The notes under the pieces are model-generated. The model was not told where the DNA came from. It did not search any database and saw nothing but the letters and a program-made list of their open reading frames with translations. A stretch of 64,000 nt of DNA. Origin: Hybos culiciformis. Its lineage: Eukaryota > Arthropoda > Insecta > Diptera > Hybotidae. Shown here in pieces: positions 35,250 to 46,180 of the stretch (position 1 is its first letter; each line of letters begins with the position of its first letter). A program made the position numbers and the translations under genes. The stretch is from contig OZ023273.1 of the NCBI GenBank assembly GCA_964007475.1, positions 12,661,922 through 12,725,921 on the forward strand, given 5' to 3'.

Positions 35250-38235
35250 AGATTGTAAGTTTATTTTAATTTTTTCAATAAATAATTAATTTTCTGATGG
35301 AAATAATCAAATTTGTAAAAAAAATTGTCACTTACCTCTATGATTCATCGATTGATTATATGTTTTTGGATAATAAACCGCCTGCCTTATTTCAAAATTT
35401 AAGTACACTATTTTTAATATTTTCACTATTTTTATTTACTTTTAAATTATAAAAAAATTCTTTTTCATTAAATTCTAATAAAATCTTAAGTTTTCACACA
35501 CTTTGCACTTTTAATTTTCGCGTATAAAAATTTGTTTTGGGATTTTGTTTTTCTAACTTGACTAAGCTGGTGTACATTTTTCGTTTACTCCTATGCAAAG
35601 AAGTTTCACTGAATGTAAACATGAAAGGGTTAAAAAAAAATTTCATATAAATAAATGATTTTTGTGTTGTTTTATAAAAACGAAATGTAATTATTGTCTG
35701 TTATGTATTTTTTATTATGATGAAATAATAATCAAACTTAGGTATTACCTACTTAAACAAAACAAAAAATAAAAGAAAAAAAAATCTAATTGAAATTAAA
35801 TAAGGCAATAGATTTTAATTTGTAATAATTTAATTTACAAGAAAAATTCTTGCAATATTTTTATGTTTATTGTCATTTTTCATCGATTTTTACCTACTCT
35901 TCATTTGTGAACATAAAATTTTCATATTCACAAAGGTTATTTGAAAGTTGAGAGTTAAGAAGTATTAACTTAGAATTGTTAATTGTGTTTTTTTTTTATC
36001 TTGAAAAACAATTTAATTAATAAATAATATTTTCAATTTTTGAAATCTATTTCTTTCTATTTTTCAGTATTTTAGTTTATTAACAAAAATAACACACCAA
36101 GAAGTTACATGAGAAAACTATATTTAGAGTTAAATCGTTAAAAATTTATAAAACGACTTGTTTAAATATTAGAGTCAATATAAAATAAATGATACGTTAA
36201 ATATGATTGAATTTCATCATGCACCTAATATCATCGATGACCTAATTTTGATATTTACTTTTTAAGAGAATGTCGACCCCAAAAATTATAATTTTTCGCA
36301 AAAGATTTCGAGCACTTAATATTAAGCGATTGTAAAAATTTTTATAATTTAAATTAGTTTTGAGATTTTGAATAAAAAAAAATTTTTTAAATTTGACTTT
36401 GTAATAGTCTAAAGCAGCTTTTGAAGTTGGTAAAAAAAAAGAAAAATTGAATTTGCTACATTTTGCGAGATTTGAATAAAACATTTAAATTTCCAGTTTT
36501 TCTTTAACAAATTTATTAAATTCGTTAAATAATGTTTTTTTAAAGAATGATACTTGTTAGTGATTCTTTTAACTTTTTCTTTGTGTTTCACACCTGCTTG
36601 TCCACAAAAAATTCCTTCGGTTTTGGGTAGATATCAATTTCTAATTCGAAAATATTTAAAAAAAAAAAAAAAAAAACGTTTGTCTTTTAAATCTCCTTCT
36701 ATACAAACATACCTATCTACCTACCTACTAACTTATTATGAATCTTTTTTAACATTTTTTTTAATTTTGGTTAAAGTTTCTCCAACTATAGGTATGTAAA
36801 TAATTTCAAAAAGACAATTAATGTTTTTTATTGTACACATATAAAGTACTACTTATTGTAAAGTACTACTTATTGTACTTATTATACTTTGTACTTATTA
36901 TACATTTTTAGCTGTCAATAGTTTTCATATTAAAAACCGTATTTAACTTGAGGAGTTCCTAGCTTTCTTTTAAAAATAAACTCTTTAAAATCTTTCTCAA
37001 ACAATAGTAAACATAGGTTTCAATTTGATTAATTTTCTCAAATTTTTTATTTTAGAATAGAACCAATTATTATCAGTACCTATAGACTCATTATAAAAAA
37101 AGAAAAACAAATATTCCAGAATTTGAACTGTTTGTTTTTAAATCAATATTATGGCCATAATTTTTTTTTACAATTAAAGGTTAAAACCTTAATGGCAATT
37201 ATATAAAAAACGTCATTCAATAAAACCTTGCATTCACAACTTTTTATTAATTTATATAATAAGTTTAATGACTTGAAATTTATCTGCATAAAGTTTAATA
37301 AACTAATTTTTAATCTTGCTTAAAAAGCATTATAATTATTTATTTTTTTCATATATATTAAAAAAGCTTTTTTTTATTATTATTTTTGGAAGTTTAAATA
37401 TATAGGTATGTAGGTATATTTTTAGAACAAAACTAGTTTTAAAAATAAAAATTGCACAATTATCGTAACCACATAAATGTTCAATTATTTATTTATTTAT
37501 TTTTATAAAAAATTACAAAAACTTAACAGCTGATTAAATTTGATCAATGTCGCGAAAGTACAATAAAAATATATATATATGAAAAATAATTTATAATAAT
37601 AATTGTATATGTACCTCGTCTACACATATCTGTGTTTAGAAAAATTATCAATATTATCATTTTTAAATTTTTTTTTTTTTAGTTTCCTTCAACAACTTTC
37701 TAAATCAACTATTATATTTTTATTTTTACCAAATAAATGATCTAGTTCACTGGAACAGAGCTTTTACTAAATCTTTGGTGACTTAAGTAATTAGGGTTTT
37801 TTTTTTTAGTTCCAGTTATAACTTAGGTAATTAGTTTTAATTACAATTATTAGATTTATATATAAGTATAAGTATTTGATACAGAAGAAGTGCATAAAGA
37901 GAAAAAAAAATTAAATTTTGAATCAATTCGAAGAATAAACGAAATTTATTGCCATATCATCAAAAGCTTAAATTCAAAATTTGTACACGCTTTTCCCAAG
38001 CCTATTGAATGACATTCGATGAATTTATTAATTTTTTTTTTGTTCCTTTGATTTGTTGTTTGAAATGAAGGGACGAATATAAATTTATTTTGTTTTGCCA
38101 TGAGAAAATCAAAATTATTTTTCTCAAATAATATTACAAAATTTTTGTTACAATTTCGGATTTTTATTTTAGAATATATTTAGTTTTTTTTTTTTATTAA
38201 ATTTAATTAAAAAATTAAAATTGTTGTTCGGAATT
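35250..38235. other. Gene-free AT-rich stretch
   Basis: Short open frames, for example near 36.3-36.8 kb, have no recognisable domain and a composition expected by chance. I see nothing else organised. Confidence 0.6.
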
Positions 38236-38615
38236 ATTAATATTTATTTATTTATTTCGAAAAAATTTACATAATTAGGCCAGAGCCCATAATTACAGAG
38301 TGTAATAATTAAAAAGAGAATATATAATTATAATTTGATAATTTACAAAGTAATATAAAATAAAGTTCTTAAATTGCAACTACTTGCTTTATTTACTAAA
38401 AGATAAGCTAACTTTAATGACAACAAATAAAAGGACCAAAAGATAAAACAACAACCAAACTGCAACATCCATGAAGTAACCACCACCCCCTCCCGCATCA
38501 CCAGCCACCACCAAAACACCTCAATCATCCCCCCACCAGCACCTCAACCCGTCAGCAAACCTGAATACTAATATAATATATTTTAAAAGTATAAACGGCG
38601 ATATGAGCCACCATT

Positions 38616-41339
38616 TCAGTCACTAAATAACCTATACAACAATGATCTAAAAGCATGTAGACTAATGTTAAAGCGGCGATTTTGAACAGGAATAAAGTCA
38701 TTCCAGAGTTTAGAAACTCTCACAATAAATGATTTAACAAAAACATCAGTTCTTACTCTAGGGCATAGAATACTTCTTGATCTAGTGGAGTTGGAAAAAT
38801 TAACCCAACTTACAAGATAGTTTGGACATTGATTTTTAATAGTTTTAAACAGAAATAAAAGCAATCTGATGGAGATGTAAGACTTAAAGGATGTACCAAG
38901 AAAGGCCTTAACATAGTCGGAAACAGAGTCCCTGGCCTTAAGGTTAAATATAAATCTAATACACCAATTCAAAACTCGTTGGAGACGAAGTAAAGATTGA
39001 CCAGTACATCCCGAATAAATCTCAATGCCATAATTGAAAAGTGGCATGATTAAAGCATTAACTAATTTTATTTTGATTTTCTGAACTAAGAACACATTGG
39101 CGCAGTAGAGTCTTCTAATAATGGCACTAACCTTACTAATTACACCATTAATATGACTATCCCAATTTAATTTATTATCAATCACAATGCCTAGATTTTT
39201 AGCCTTACTCACAACTGGGATGGGAACATTATTAAGATTGATAAGGGGCAAGTCATTTAGATTTAGGTAACCAGGAAGATTAAACATTAGTGCTTTAGAC
39301 TTGGTTGGATTTATGGACAATAAATTTGCTTCAGCCCAATTTGAGATGTTAATCAAATCCCTATTCACCTCAACAATACAATCCCTGACCTCACACTTGG
39401 GTTTAGAATGTAAAAGTTGGACATCGTCTGCAAAAATATGAGAAGAAGAGTATAAGCAAACATTGGGCAGATCATTTATGAATAAGCTAAATAGAATAGG
39501 ACCAAGAATAGAGCCCTGAGGCACTCCTCTAGTCACATTCAAGAAATTAGAATTTAAAGAATTAAGACTAACGCATTGAGATCTATCACTAAGATAGGAA
39601 AAAATAAGCTGGCATGCCACACCAGAGAATCCAAAAAGTCGTTTAAGCTTGCCACACAGTAAACTATGATCAACTGAGTCAAACGCCTTAGAAAAATCCA
39701 GAAGAATGAGACAGGCAACAAATTTCCTGTCCATGTTCTGCCTAATTTTGTCGGTCACATCAATCAATGTAGAAGTAGTACTGTGTTTAGCTCGGAACCC
39801 AGATTGCTTCTCATATAATAAGCCTTCGCTGGATAGATGGGATACTATTTGTCTCTTTAGCAGAACCTCAAATACTTTAGATAATGCCGGTAATATACTG
39901 ATGGGCCTAAATTCATTATCCGTGTCCCCCTTAGGTATAGGTATGACCTTTACCCTTTTCCATGTATCCGGAAAAGTTGATGTCATAATGATGGTGTTGA
40001 ACAGATGAACAAGGATACCTATAAGCGGTTCTAAGATAATTTTTAAAAATTTAAGGGGAATGCCGTCAAGACCAGTAGCATTCGAAGAGATCTGTCTGAA
40101 GGCTGACAAGATATCATCCTGTGTCACGCTTACAAACGAGAAGGCTCCCAAACCCGGAACATATTGATCAAAGCGACTATAACGCGATTGATCGACAGAA
40201 GATGTAAATTTAGCATTAAGAGCATTTAATTCATTCTCGTTAAGGTCTATTGTGTTATCGTTTCCACCAGCCACACCAAGACAATTTAATTTAGACCACA
40301 ACTGTTTCGCCGTTAAAGGCCTACTAAATAGGCGACTACCAGCTTCACGCTTGTGTTGTCTGATTATGCTCCTTAGTTTATTTCTATGCTTACAGAAAAT
40401 TTTCCAGCGTTCCTCACACCTGTCCTCTAGATAAGCTCGGAAGGACAGATCTCTTCGCTGCCTAGCCACCTTAACCACCTCTAAGTCAAAAATGTCGAAC
40501 GAGGGTCTAGGAACTACCCTCTTCAGCGGCACATTGGATAGAAACATATTTAGAACATGATCATTAAATATCTGTAGCTGATAATTAGGATTATTAGACG
40601 AGAATATAGGTCCAAAATCACAGTCATAGAACTCACTCATTAATCTGTTAAAATCAATTGCATTATAATCTCGGAAAAATATTTCATTTTCAACACTGTT
40701 CAAAGGAATATTAAAAGAAGCAAGCAGAAGGGCATGATCGGATATACCAGGAACCCAAAATTGGCCCTGAAACTCCACTGAGGAACTAGTCAGGTCACCA
40801 CCTATCAAAAAGTAATCGATAAGAGTTCTAGTTCCTGTTCTGGCATCTAGGTGAGTGGGACAATTATTATGCAACTGACTCAAATTTAGTCTGGTACAAA
40901 TAGCACCCACATCTGTCAAACATAATGGATCAAGAAGGTTGTAATTAAAATCACCGACGATAATAATGTTTCTAGATCTAAGAGAGTACTCAGAAACAAT
41001 CTCCTCAATCAAAGAGAAGTCCCTACCAGGAACATAAATAGCACCAACAACAATACTACAGGGTCCCAACTCAATTCGAACAAATAAAGCTTCAACCCCC
41101 TGTTCCATATGCCGACCTATTATTTTAGACTTGTACCTAGTACCTACATAAACGGCTACGCCTCCACCTCTTATATTTGGGCGATCCAGTCTATGAAGCT
41201 TAAATCCTGGTATATTCAGCGATTTATTTGTGTGGTAAGCTTTCAGCCAGGTTTCAGTAACACAAAAACAGTCGAGAAAATTACCTTGAATAAGGCTGGA
41301 GATTTCGTCAAATTTAGATGACCGAACCTGAGGTGCCAT
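38616..41339 (-). CDS. Retrotransposon ORF2: apurinic-like endonuclease and reverse transcriptase
   Basis: ORF2 nicks target DNA and reverse-transcribes the element RNA at the nick. In the 907-residue frame from ATG, the endonuclease shows TETWLK (28-33), VGDFN (128-132), LIDYF (173-177) and SDHALL (200-205). Reverse transcriptase follows: IPIPKGD (466-472), FRPISILPALSKVFE (477-491), the motif A LLDFSKAFDSVDH (546-558), GVPQGSILGP (605-614) and the catalytic FADD box (636-639). The conserved first endonuclease motif HLNARS lies just upstream of this ATG. The frame stays open to 41432 without another ATG, so the functional protein probably starts earlier, by a non-AUG start or by coupling to ORF1. 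The motif set fits the CR1/Jockey group; the exact clade needs a tree. Confidence 0.93.
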   Translation of the reverse strand: MAPQVRSSKFDEISSLIQGNFLDCFCVTETWLKAYHTNKSLNIPGFKLHRLDRPNIRGGGVAVYVGTRYKSKIIGRHMEQGVEALFVRIELGPCSIVVGAIYVPGRDFSLIEEIVSEYSLRSRNIIIVGDFNYNLLDPLCLTDVGAICTRLNLSQLHNNCPTHLDARTGTRTLIDYFLIGGDLTSSSVEFQGQFWVPGISDHALLLASFNIPLNSVENEIFFRDYNAIDFNRLMSEFYDCDFGPIFSSNNPNYQLQIFNDHVLNMFLSNVPLKRVVPRPSFDIFDLEVVKVARQRRDLSFRAYLEDRCEERWKIFCKHRNKLRSIIRQHKREAGSRLFSRPLTAKQLWSKLNCLGVAGGNDNTIDLNENELNALNAKFTSSVDQSRYSRFDQYVPGLGAFSFVSVTQDDILSAFRQISSNATGLDGIPLKFLKIILEPLIGILVHLFNTIIMTSTFPDTWKRVKVIPIPKGDTDNEFRPISILPALSKVFEVLLKRQIVSHLSSEGLLYEKQSGFRAKHSTTSTLIDVTDKIRQNMDRKFVACLILLDFSKAFDSVDHSLLCGKLKRLFGFSGVACQLIFSYLSDRSQCVSLNSLNSNFLNVTRGVPQGSILGPILFSLFINDLPNVCLYSSSHIFADDVQLLHSKPKCEVRDCIVEVNRDLINISNWAEANLLSINPTKSKALMFNLPGYLNLNDLPLINLNNVPIPVVSKAKNLGIVIDNKLNWDSHINGVISKVSAIIRRLYCANVFLVQKIKIKLVNALIMPLFNYGIEIYSGCTGQSLLRLQRVLNWCIRFIFNLKARDSVSDYVKAFLGTSFKSYISIRLLLFLFKTIKNQCPNYLVSWVNFSNSTRSRSILCPRVRTDVFVKSFIVRVSKLWNDFIPVQNRRFNISLHAFRSLLYRLFSD

Positions 41340-41432
41340 GCTTCTAGCATTTAAATGCCCAACATTAAAAAAATCAAGCTTGTCTCCTAAGTGACGTTCG
41401 ATGGTTGCTTTATCACCAGTTATATACGAAAT

Positions 41433-41874
41433 TTAAGTTACCCCTGTTAAGCTGAACAAGGTTGATAACGCTGATGAGAGGACGAAGGCAGTGCAATGAT
41501 TGTGGCTGGAGAATCGAAAATAGGCAGTAGTAAAACACATCATGTTACAATCTAACTTCAATTTACTGAACTCTTAATATTTGCTGCCACTAAAAGTAAA
41601 AAGAAAAACTAAATGAGTAAAAGAATTAATTTAAAATGAAAATTTAATATTTAATGAAGAAAAATATATATATATAAAGTTAAATGTTCAATGAAAATTA
41701 AATAGCTTAATGATAAATCAAAACTTCAAGTATAAAAAAGTATAAAATTTAAAAGAAAAAAAAACAAGTTTAAATGTTAAAGAAGAAATAGTAAAATTTA
41801 ACAGGTGTCGAAAAAACTATTTAAAATCATTGTTTGAATGACATCTCTCGATGATCTGACACCACCCGATGATC
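41433..41874 (-). other. Spacer between retrotransposon ORF1 and ORF2
   Basis: There are 442 bp between the ORF1 stop and the stop that bounds the ORF2 frame upstream. Most of it is AT-rich and full of A-runs, unlike the two ORFs. No coding frame bridges it. Confidence 0.6.
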
Positions 41875-43185
41875 TCAATTTTTGGATTTATTAGCATTAG
41901 AACAAGCTGCATTCGAATTAATTGAACTTGGCTTATTTGCATTTGAATTTACTGTCTTAGGTTTAGCTGCAATTAATCTATTTGTACTAGAATTTGTTGC
42001 ATTTGATCTTGTTGCAAGGGAAATATTCTTATTTAGATTAGTTACGCTTGGTTTATTTGCATTAGAATTTGTAGCATTTGATCTTGATACATTTGAATTA
42101 ATTTTATTAGAATTAGAGGCATTGATGTCATCTAGAGGAAATCTAGACGACAGCTGGTCGAAGTCCTTCACAGTCATGATTGTAGAATCCGGAAGTTCAA
42201 TACGTACTTCAATCATCCCAACTTGAAATGATTTAATTTTGTTTTTCTTCTTCAATAAACGAGCAATTTTGATAATTTTATCCAATTTAGAGGGAAGATG
42301 GTCGTTGAAGAAAATTCTACTCTGTATTTCGCTGTTTGGAAAAATATCCTGCAACGAGAGTGTTTTAAATTTAAAGTACGATTTCATAAATTCATTACGT
42401 TTGCTAAGCAATACAAATGACAAGAGTACAACACCCTTGTCCTTGTTCAGCCAACACAAATTTGCTAAGTCAGAAACATTTGTGACAACCTGCAACACAT
42501 TACCAAGATTGAGGAAAACGTCAGCTAACACAGATGATCTGGGAATACCTGCGACAATAATATCATTCCTTTTAGCTATTCTCTGCAGACGTAAGTTGTC
42601 ATACTCTAGATGTTTAATTTCGGATTTGAGCAACTTGATAGCATTGTTGTTAGATAGATCTTCAATAGCAATTTCAATGACGTTGATGCTAGTTTTAATT
42701 GGCACCAATTTTTCATCAACAAAACCATCCACAGTAGTTCTAATATTTGATTCAAATTCTTTAAACCTATTCAAAATACCACTCGTTTCAAGTTGAAGTG
42801 AATTTAGCCTTTCATTCAAGCTAGTCATAGCAGACTTTTGGGATTCGAAGCCAGCTGACACTTCAGACGATAATTTTATTAAGTTATTTAATATGACTGC
42901 AGGAGAATCCACAGGTGTAGTCATCACTACATCAGTTATATCAGCAACCTCAGTATTTTTGTCTATCACTAATAATTCACTATTATCTAAATTTAAGTTA
43001 CCTTCCTTGACACATTTGGGGCAGTGCCAATCGATGTTGTCCTGCAGAATATTTTCAGCCTTTTTTGTAGGCATACATGAACAATAAAAGCAGATTGAGT
43101 CACCACAGGTTTTGCAAATTAATGATTTAGTGACATTTTTAATACACCTGCCACACCTCTTTTGGTTAGAAGATAATTTATTCAT
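41875..43185 (-). CDS. Retrotransposon ORF1: PHD-like zinc-finger protein
   Basis: ORF1 proteins bind element RNA and form the particle needed for retrotransposition. This one is 436 residues. Eight cysteines near the N terminus (11, 14, 24, 27, 32, 35, 55, 58) are spaced like a PHD finger, with a W-H-C-P-K-C ending, but Cys32 stands where a classical PHD finger has histidine. Residues about 85-210 look helical and may form a coiled coil (SLNERLNSLQ, IKHLEYDNLRLQ). A middle domain follows. The C-terminal 80 or so residues are a degenerate repeat of N-A-N-K-P/S and N-A-T-N-S words. PHD fingers are known in ORF1 of some CR1-like elements. The frame ends 442 bp before the ORF2 frame opens. Confidence 0.88.
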   Translation of the reverse strand: MNKLSSNQKRCGRCIKNVTKSLICKTCGDSICFYCSCMPTKKAENILQDNIDWHCPKCVKEGNLNLDNSELLVIDKNTEVADITDVVMTTPVDSPAVILNNLIKLSSEVSAGFESQKSAMTSLNERLNSLQLETSGILNRFKEFESNIRTTVDGFVDEKLVPIKTSINVIEIAIEDLSNNNAIKLLKSEIKHLEYDNLRLQRIAKRNDIIVAGIPRSSVLADVFLNLGNVLQVVTNVSDLANLCWLNKDKGVVLLSFVLLSKRNEFMKSYFKFKTLSLQDIFPNSEIQSRIFFNDHLPSKLDKIIKIARLLKKKNKIKSFQVGMIEVRIELPDSTIMTVKDFDQLSSRFPLDDINASNSNKINSNVSRSNATNSNANKPSVTNLNKNISLATRSNATNSSTNRLIAAKPKTVNSNANKPSSINSNAACSNANKSKN

Positions 43186-43290
43186 TTCTTCTTTTTCCTT
43201 TTTTTTTCTTTGTTTCTTGATTAGTTAACCTTATTGAAGAACAATGAAAGAGAAGAAGAAGAAAAAAAAAAAAGGCGGCAGTGGCTGATA

Positions 43291-43639
43291 AATCTGTATA
43301 CTTCCTTTATTTGATTTTTAGGTTAAGGTTAAATATGGGTAAAGCAGATAAAATTTATTTTATTTTTCCTCTTTGCAATTATACAATTTTTTGGAAATTT
43401 GCTAACGACTCAACCAACAGCTATGTTTTCCGATGCTCCAACAACAGCAATTGATGACCATACATCGATCAGGAAAGAAAAAAAAAAAAAATCGATAAAA
43501 AAAATATTAAATTTTAATTTATTGAAAATATTTTACAGCAGCAGCAAAAAAATTTGACGTCTATTCAAGTGTTGCCATTACTTACTTATATAATACATAT
43601 ATATATATATATTTATTTTTTACTTTTAGTGAATTAAAA
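43291..43639 (+). promoter_or_regulatory. GTPBP2 upstream region (likely promoter and 5' leader)
   Basis: This is the whole space between the retrotransposon and the GTPBP2 start codon. It contains a short upstream open frame beginning MFSDAPTTAIDDH at 43423, which ends before the main start, plus an AT dinucleotide run near 43597. A promoter is inferred from position only; I cannot point to a core element. Confidence 0.35.
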
Positions 43640-43736
43640 ATGGATTTTTTAAGCTTATTTGATCCAAATCAAGGAGATGATTATTCTGACAAAAATAACA
43701 ACAAAGACAAAAATATTCATAAGCCAAAAATAATTT

Positions 43737-43767
<31 letters not shown>

Positions 43768-45716
43768 AAATGGCAGAAATAAGGGCAGATTCTCAGTTAA
43801 TTCTAATAACAATATTACTAATAATAATAATAATCACAAGAATAATACAAATAATATTAATAATAATAATAATCATCACAGAACTACTTCTAGTTCTAGT
43901 GAAAGCGAAAATGATATACACAATAATAAAATCGTTATTGATTTTGATCAAGGAATATTACCACCAGAACCACAACTTGGCAATATTGAATATAAATTAA
44001 AATTAATAAATCCTTCAAAGCAGCGTTTCGAGCATTTGGTAACACAAATGAAATGGCGATTACGTGAAGGTCATGGAGAAGCTATTTATGAAATTGGTGT
44101 GTCTGACTCAGGTCATTTGCACGGATTAAACGATATTGATATGTCTGCATCATTGGCAACTTTAAAGCAAATGGCCCGTAATTTAGGAGCTTCAACAAGT
44201 GTATTACGTCGTAAATCAGTGTCTAGCAAGCGATCTGTTACAGAAGTTTTAGTGCGAAAGATTCCTGATGATCAAAATAATATTGAAGTTAGAGTTGCGG
44301 TTTTAGGTGGCGCAGATGCTGGCAAATCAACTCTTGTTGGAGTTTTAACTCAAGGTGAATATGATAATGGAAGGGGAAGAGCACGTTTAAATTGTTTTCG
44401 TCATGCTCATGAAATTCAATCAGGAAGAACATCTTGTGTTTCCCATGAGACACTAGGTTTTGATGCTGCCGGCAACATTATAAATTATAAATACAATGAA
44501 ATGATGACTGCTGAGGAAATAAGCGATAGATCGACGAAATTAGTTACTTTCATGGATTTAGCTGGCCATCGAAGATACATGAAGACAACAGTTCAGGCTC
44601 TATCAGGATATTCTCCACATCATGCAATGCTGGTAGTCTCTGCTGGGGGTGGTTTCAATGGCACAAGTAAGGAGCATTTATCGATTGCTCGAGCTTTAGA
44701 TATGCCATTCTTTATCGTTGTCACAAAAATTGATATTGCTCAACCGAACGAAACTGTTGATGAATTAAAATCAATTTTAACGTCGGTTGGATGTCGGAAA
44801 ATTCCATTTGTGGTGCAAAATGAAGATGACGTGCTGACAGCTGGATCAAATCAAGCTTCAGAAAATATTGTACCAATTTTCTGTGTATCAAATGTCGATG
44901 GAATTGGATTAGATCTAGTCACAAAATTTTTGTATGTCCTATCGCCGGGTATAAGTAACGCTGAAAAAGAACGATTAGAGCAAGAATCATGTGAATTTCA
45001 CATTGATGAAATATTCAGAGTCACGGAAGTCGGGCATGTTGTCGGTGGATTATTGACAAAAGGAGTTTTAACTGAAAACTTTCGAATGAAAATAGGTCCC
45101 GTTCAGGATGGCTCATTCTTTCCTGTAACTGTAAGTTTGATAAAATCATAAAAATGTCATATTTAAGAGCATCATGTTGAGCTAAGAAACTGTATACCAT
45201 ATTTTCTTATTATTATTTTAGGTACATACGATTCATCGAAACAAAGCTCCATGTCGTGTTGTGAGAGCTGGACAAAGTGCTTCTTTGTCATTTGCTCCAA
45301 ATCAAAATATACCAATGTTACGAAGTGGAATGGTAATGCTTGCCGAGAATCCGACTGACCCAGAACCTTATGGCACATATTTCTTTCAAGTAATAAATTA
45401 ATTTAAATAATTTATTATTCTTGTTAATTTTTCTTTATCATTTAAGGCTAAAGTTTCAGTTTTATACCATGCAACTGCATTTTCAACTGGCTTTCAATGT
45501 ACTGTTCATATTGGTTCTATAAGACAAACTGCTCTTATTCGTGGTATAATGGGCGAAGATAAGATCACAACAAATGATACTGCTTCAGTTATATTTCAAT
45601 TTTTGTGTCATCCTGAATACGTTTGTGTTGGAATGCGAATTTTGTTCCGTGAAGGCCATAATAAAGGCATTGGACGAGTTACTCAAGTTTTTCCTCTTAA
45701 TAAGCAATTAACATAA
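43640..45716 (+). CDS. GTPBP2: GTP-binding protein 2 (GTPBP1/2 family translational GTPase)
   Basis: GTPBP2 is an EF-Tu/HBS1-like cytoplasmic GTPase; in mammals it works with Pelota on stalled ribosomes. Three exons join in phase 0: 43640-45130, 45222-45389 and 45447-45716, giving 642 residues. The P-loop is GGADAGKST (223-231), followed by DNGRGRARLN and HEIQSGRTSCVSHE. The switch II motif is DLAGH (306-310) and the base-recognition motif is TKID (362-365). The C-terminal part carries EF-Tu-like beta-barrel domains, with HPEYV and LFREGHNKGIGRVT near the end. GG before the P-loop and RLNCFRHAHEIQ favour GTPBP2 over GTPBP1. Residues 34-79 are an asparagine-rich tract encoded by AAT/AAC runs, an insect-style low-complexity insert. 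It converges with ECSIT, whose stop codon is 464 bp away. Confidence 0.93.
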
Positions 45717-45901
45717 ACATTGTAATTATTAATTAATTCATCTCATTTTATTTACAAAAAAAGTGCTAAATTACATAATTTTTTAATATGTAATTACTTA
45801 TTTTCTTAAACATTGTACCTATCAAAATTTACTTAATTAATGTGTAATAATCATACGTAAAAACGTATTTATTTGCTTATAAAGTTACCAAAAAAAAAAT
45901 T

Positions 45902-45907
45902 AATAAA
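45902..45907 (+). terminator. Candidate GTPBP2 polyadenylation signal
   Basis: AATAAA lies 186 bp after the GTPBP2 stop codon in the convergent spacer. On the opposite strand, ATTAAA at 46146-46141 could serve ECSIT. Both are position-based guesses in AT-rich DNA. Confidence 0.45.
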
Positions 45908-46180
45908 TTATTAGGATTGATAAAGTTAACGCAAAAATTGAATTTTTGCAACGATTGAAATTATGAAAAAAAAGTAAAAAAGCTTTGTAAATATTCTGTG
46001 ATTAGCAAAATTGAAACTATAGTTAATAATAACAATAAATACATTAAGATGTTTTCATTTGCTTTAAATTTCATGAAATTGACGAAAAATATATAATATC
46101 TACTTAACAAAATAAATAATGGTTTTTTTTTCAAGAAATATTTAATATTTGGACAACATATAAATTAAACAAAACTTTTA

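Larger units (their letters stand above)
38236..43290 (-). mobile_element. CR1/Jockey-superfamily non-LTR retrotransposon, nearly intact
   Basis: Two long open frames on the minus strand, ORF1 at 43185-41875 and ORF2 at 41339-38616, form a LINE of about 5 kb. Their composition is clearly richer in G and C than the surrounding DNA. The 3' end, read on the minus strand, finishes in a TAAATAAATAAAT-type tail near 38240, as many CR1/Jockey elements do. The 5' end is uncertain, near 43190-43290, where a long A/G-rich tract occurs. I could not find matching target duplications. Both ORFs lack internal stops, so the copy is young. It lies between the tubulin and GTPBP2 genes, with its 5' end about 350 bp from the GTPBP2 start codon. 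Confidence 0.88.

Noticed and set aside
39706..42796. Several plus-strand open frames of 60-185 codons
   Set aside because: They lie antisense to the retrotransposon ORFs and have no domain of their own.
43770..44000. Ile-rich open frame in another frame of GTPBP2
   Set aside because: It is the AAT repeat of the Asn tract read out of frame.
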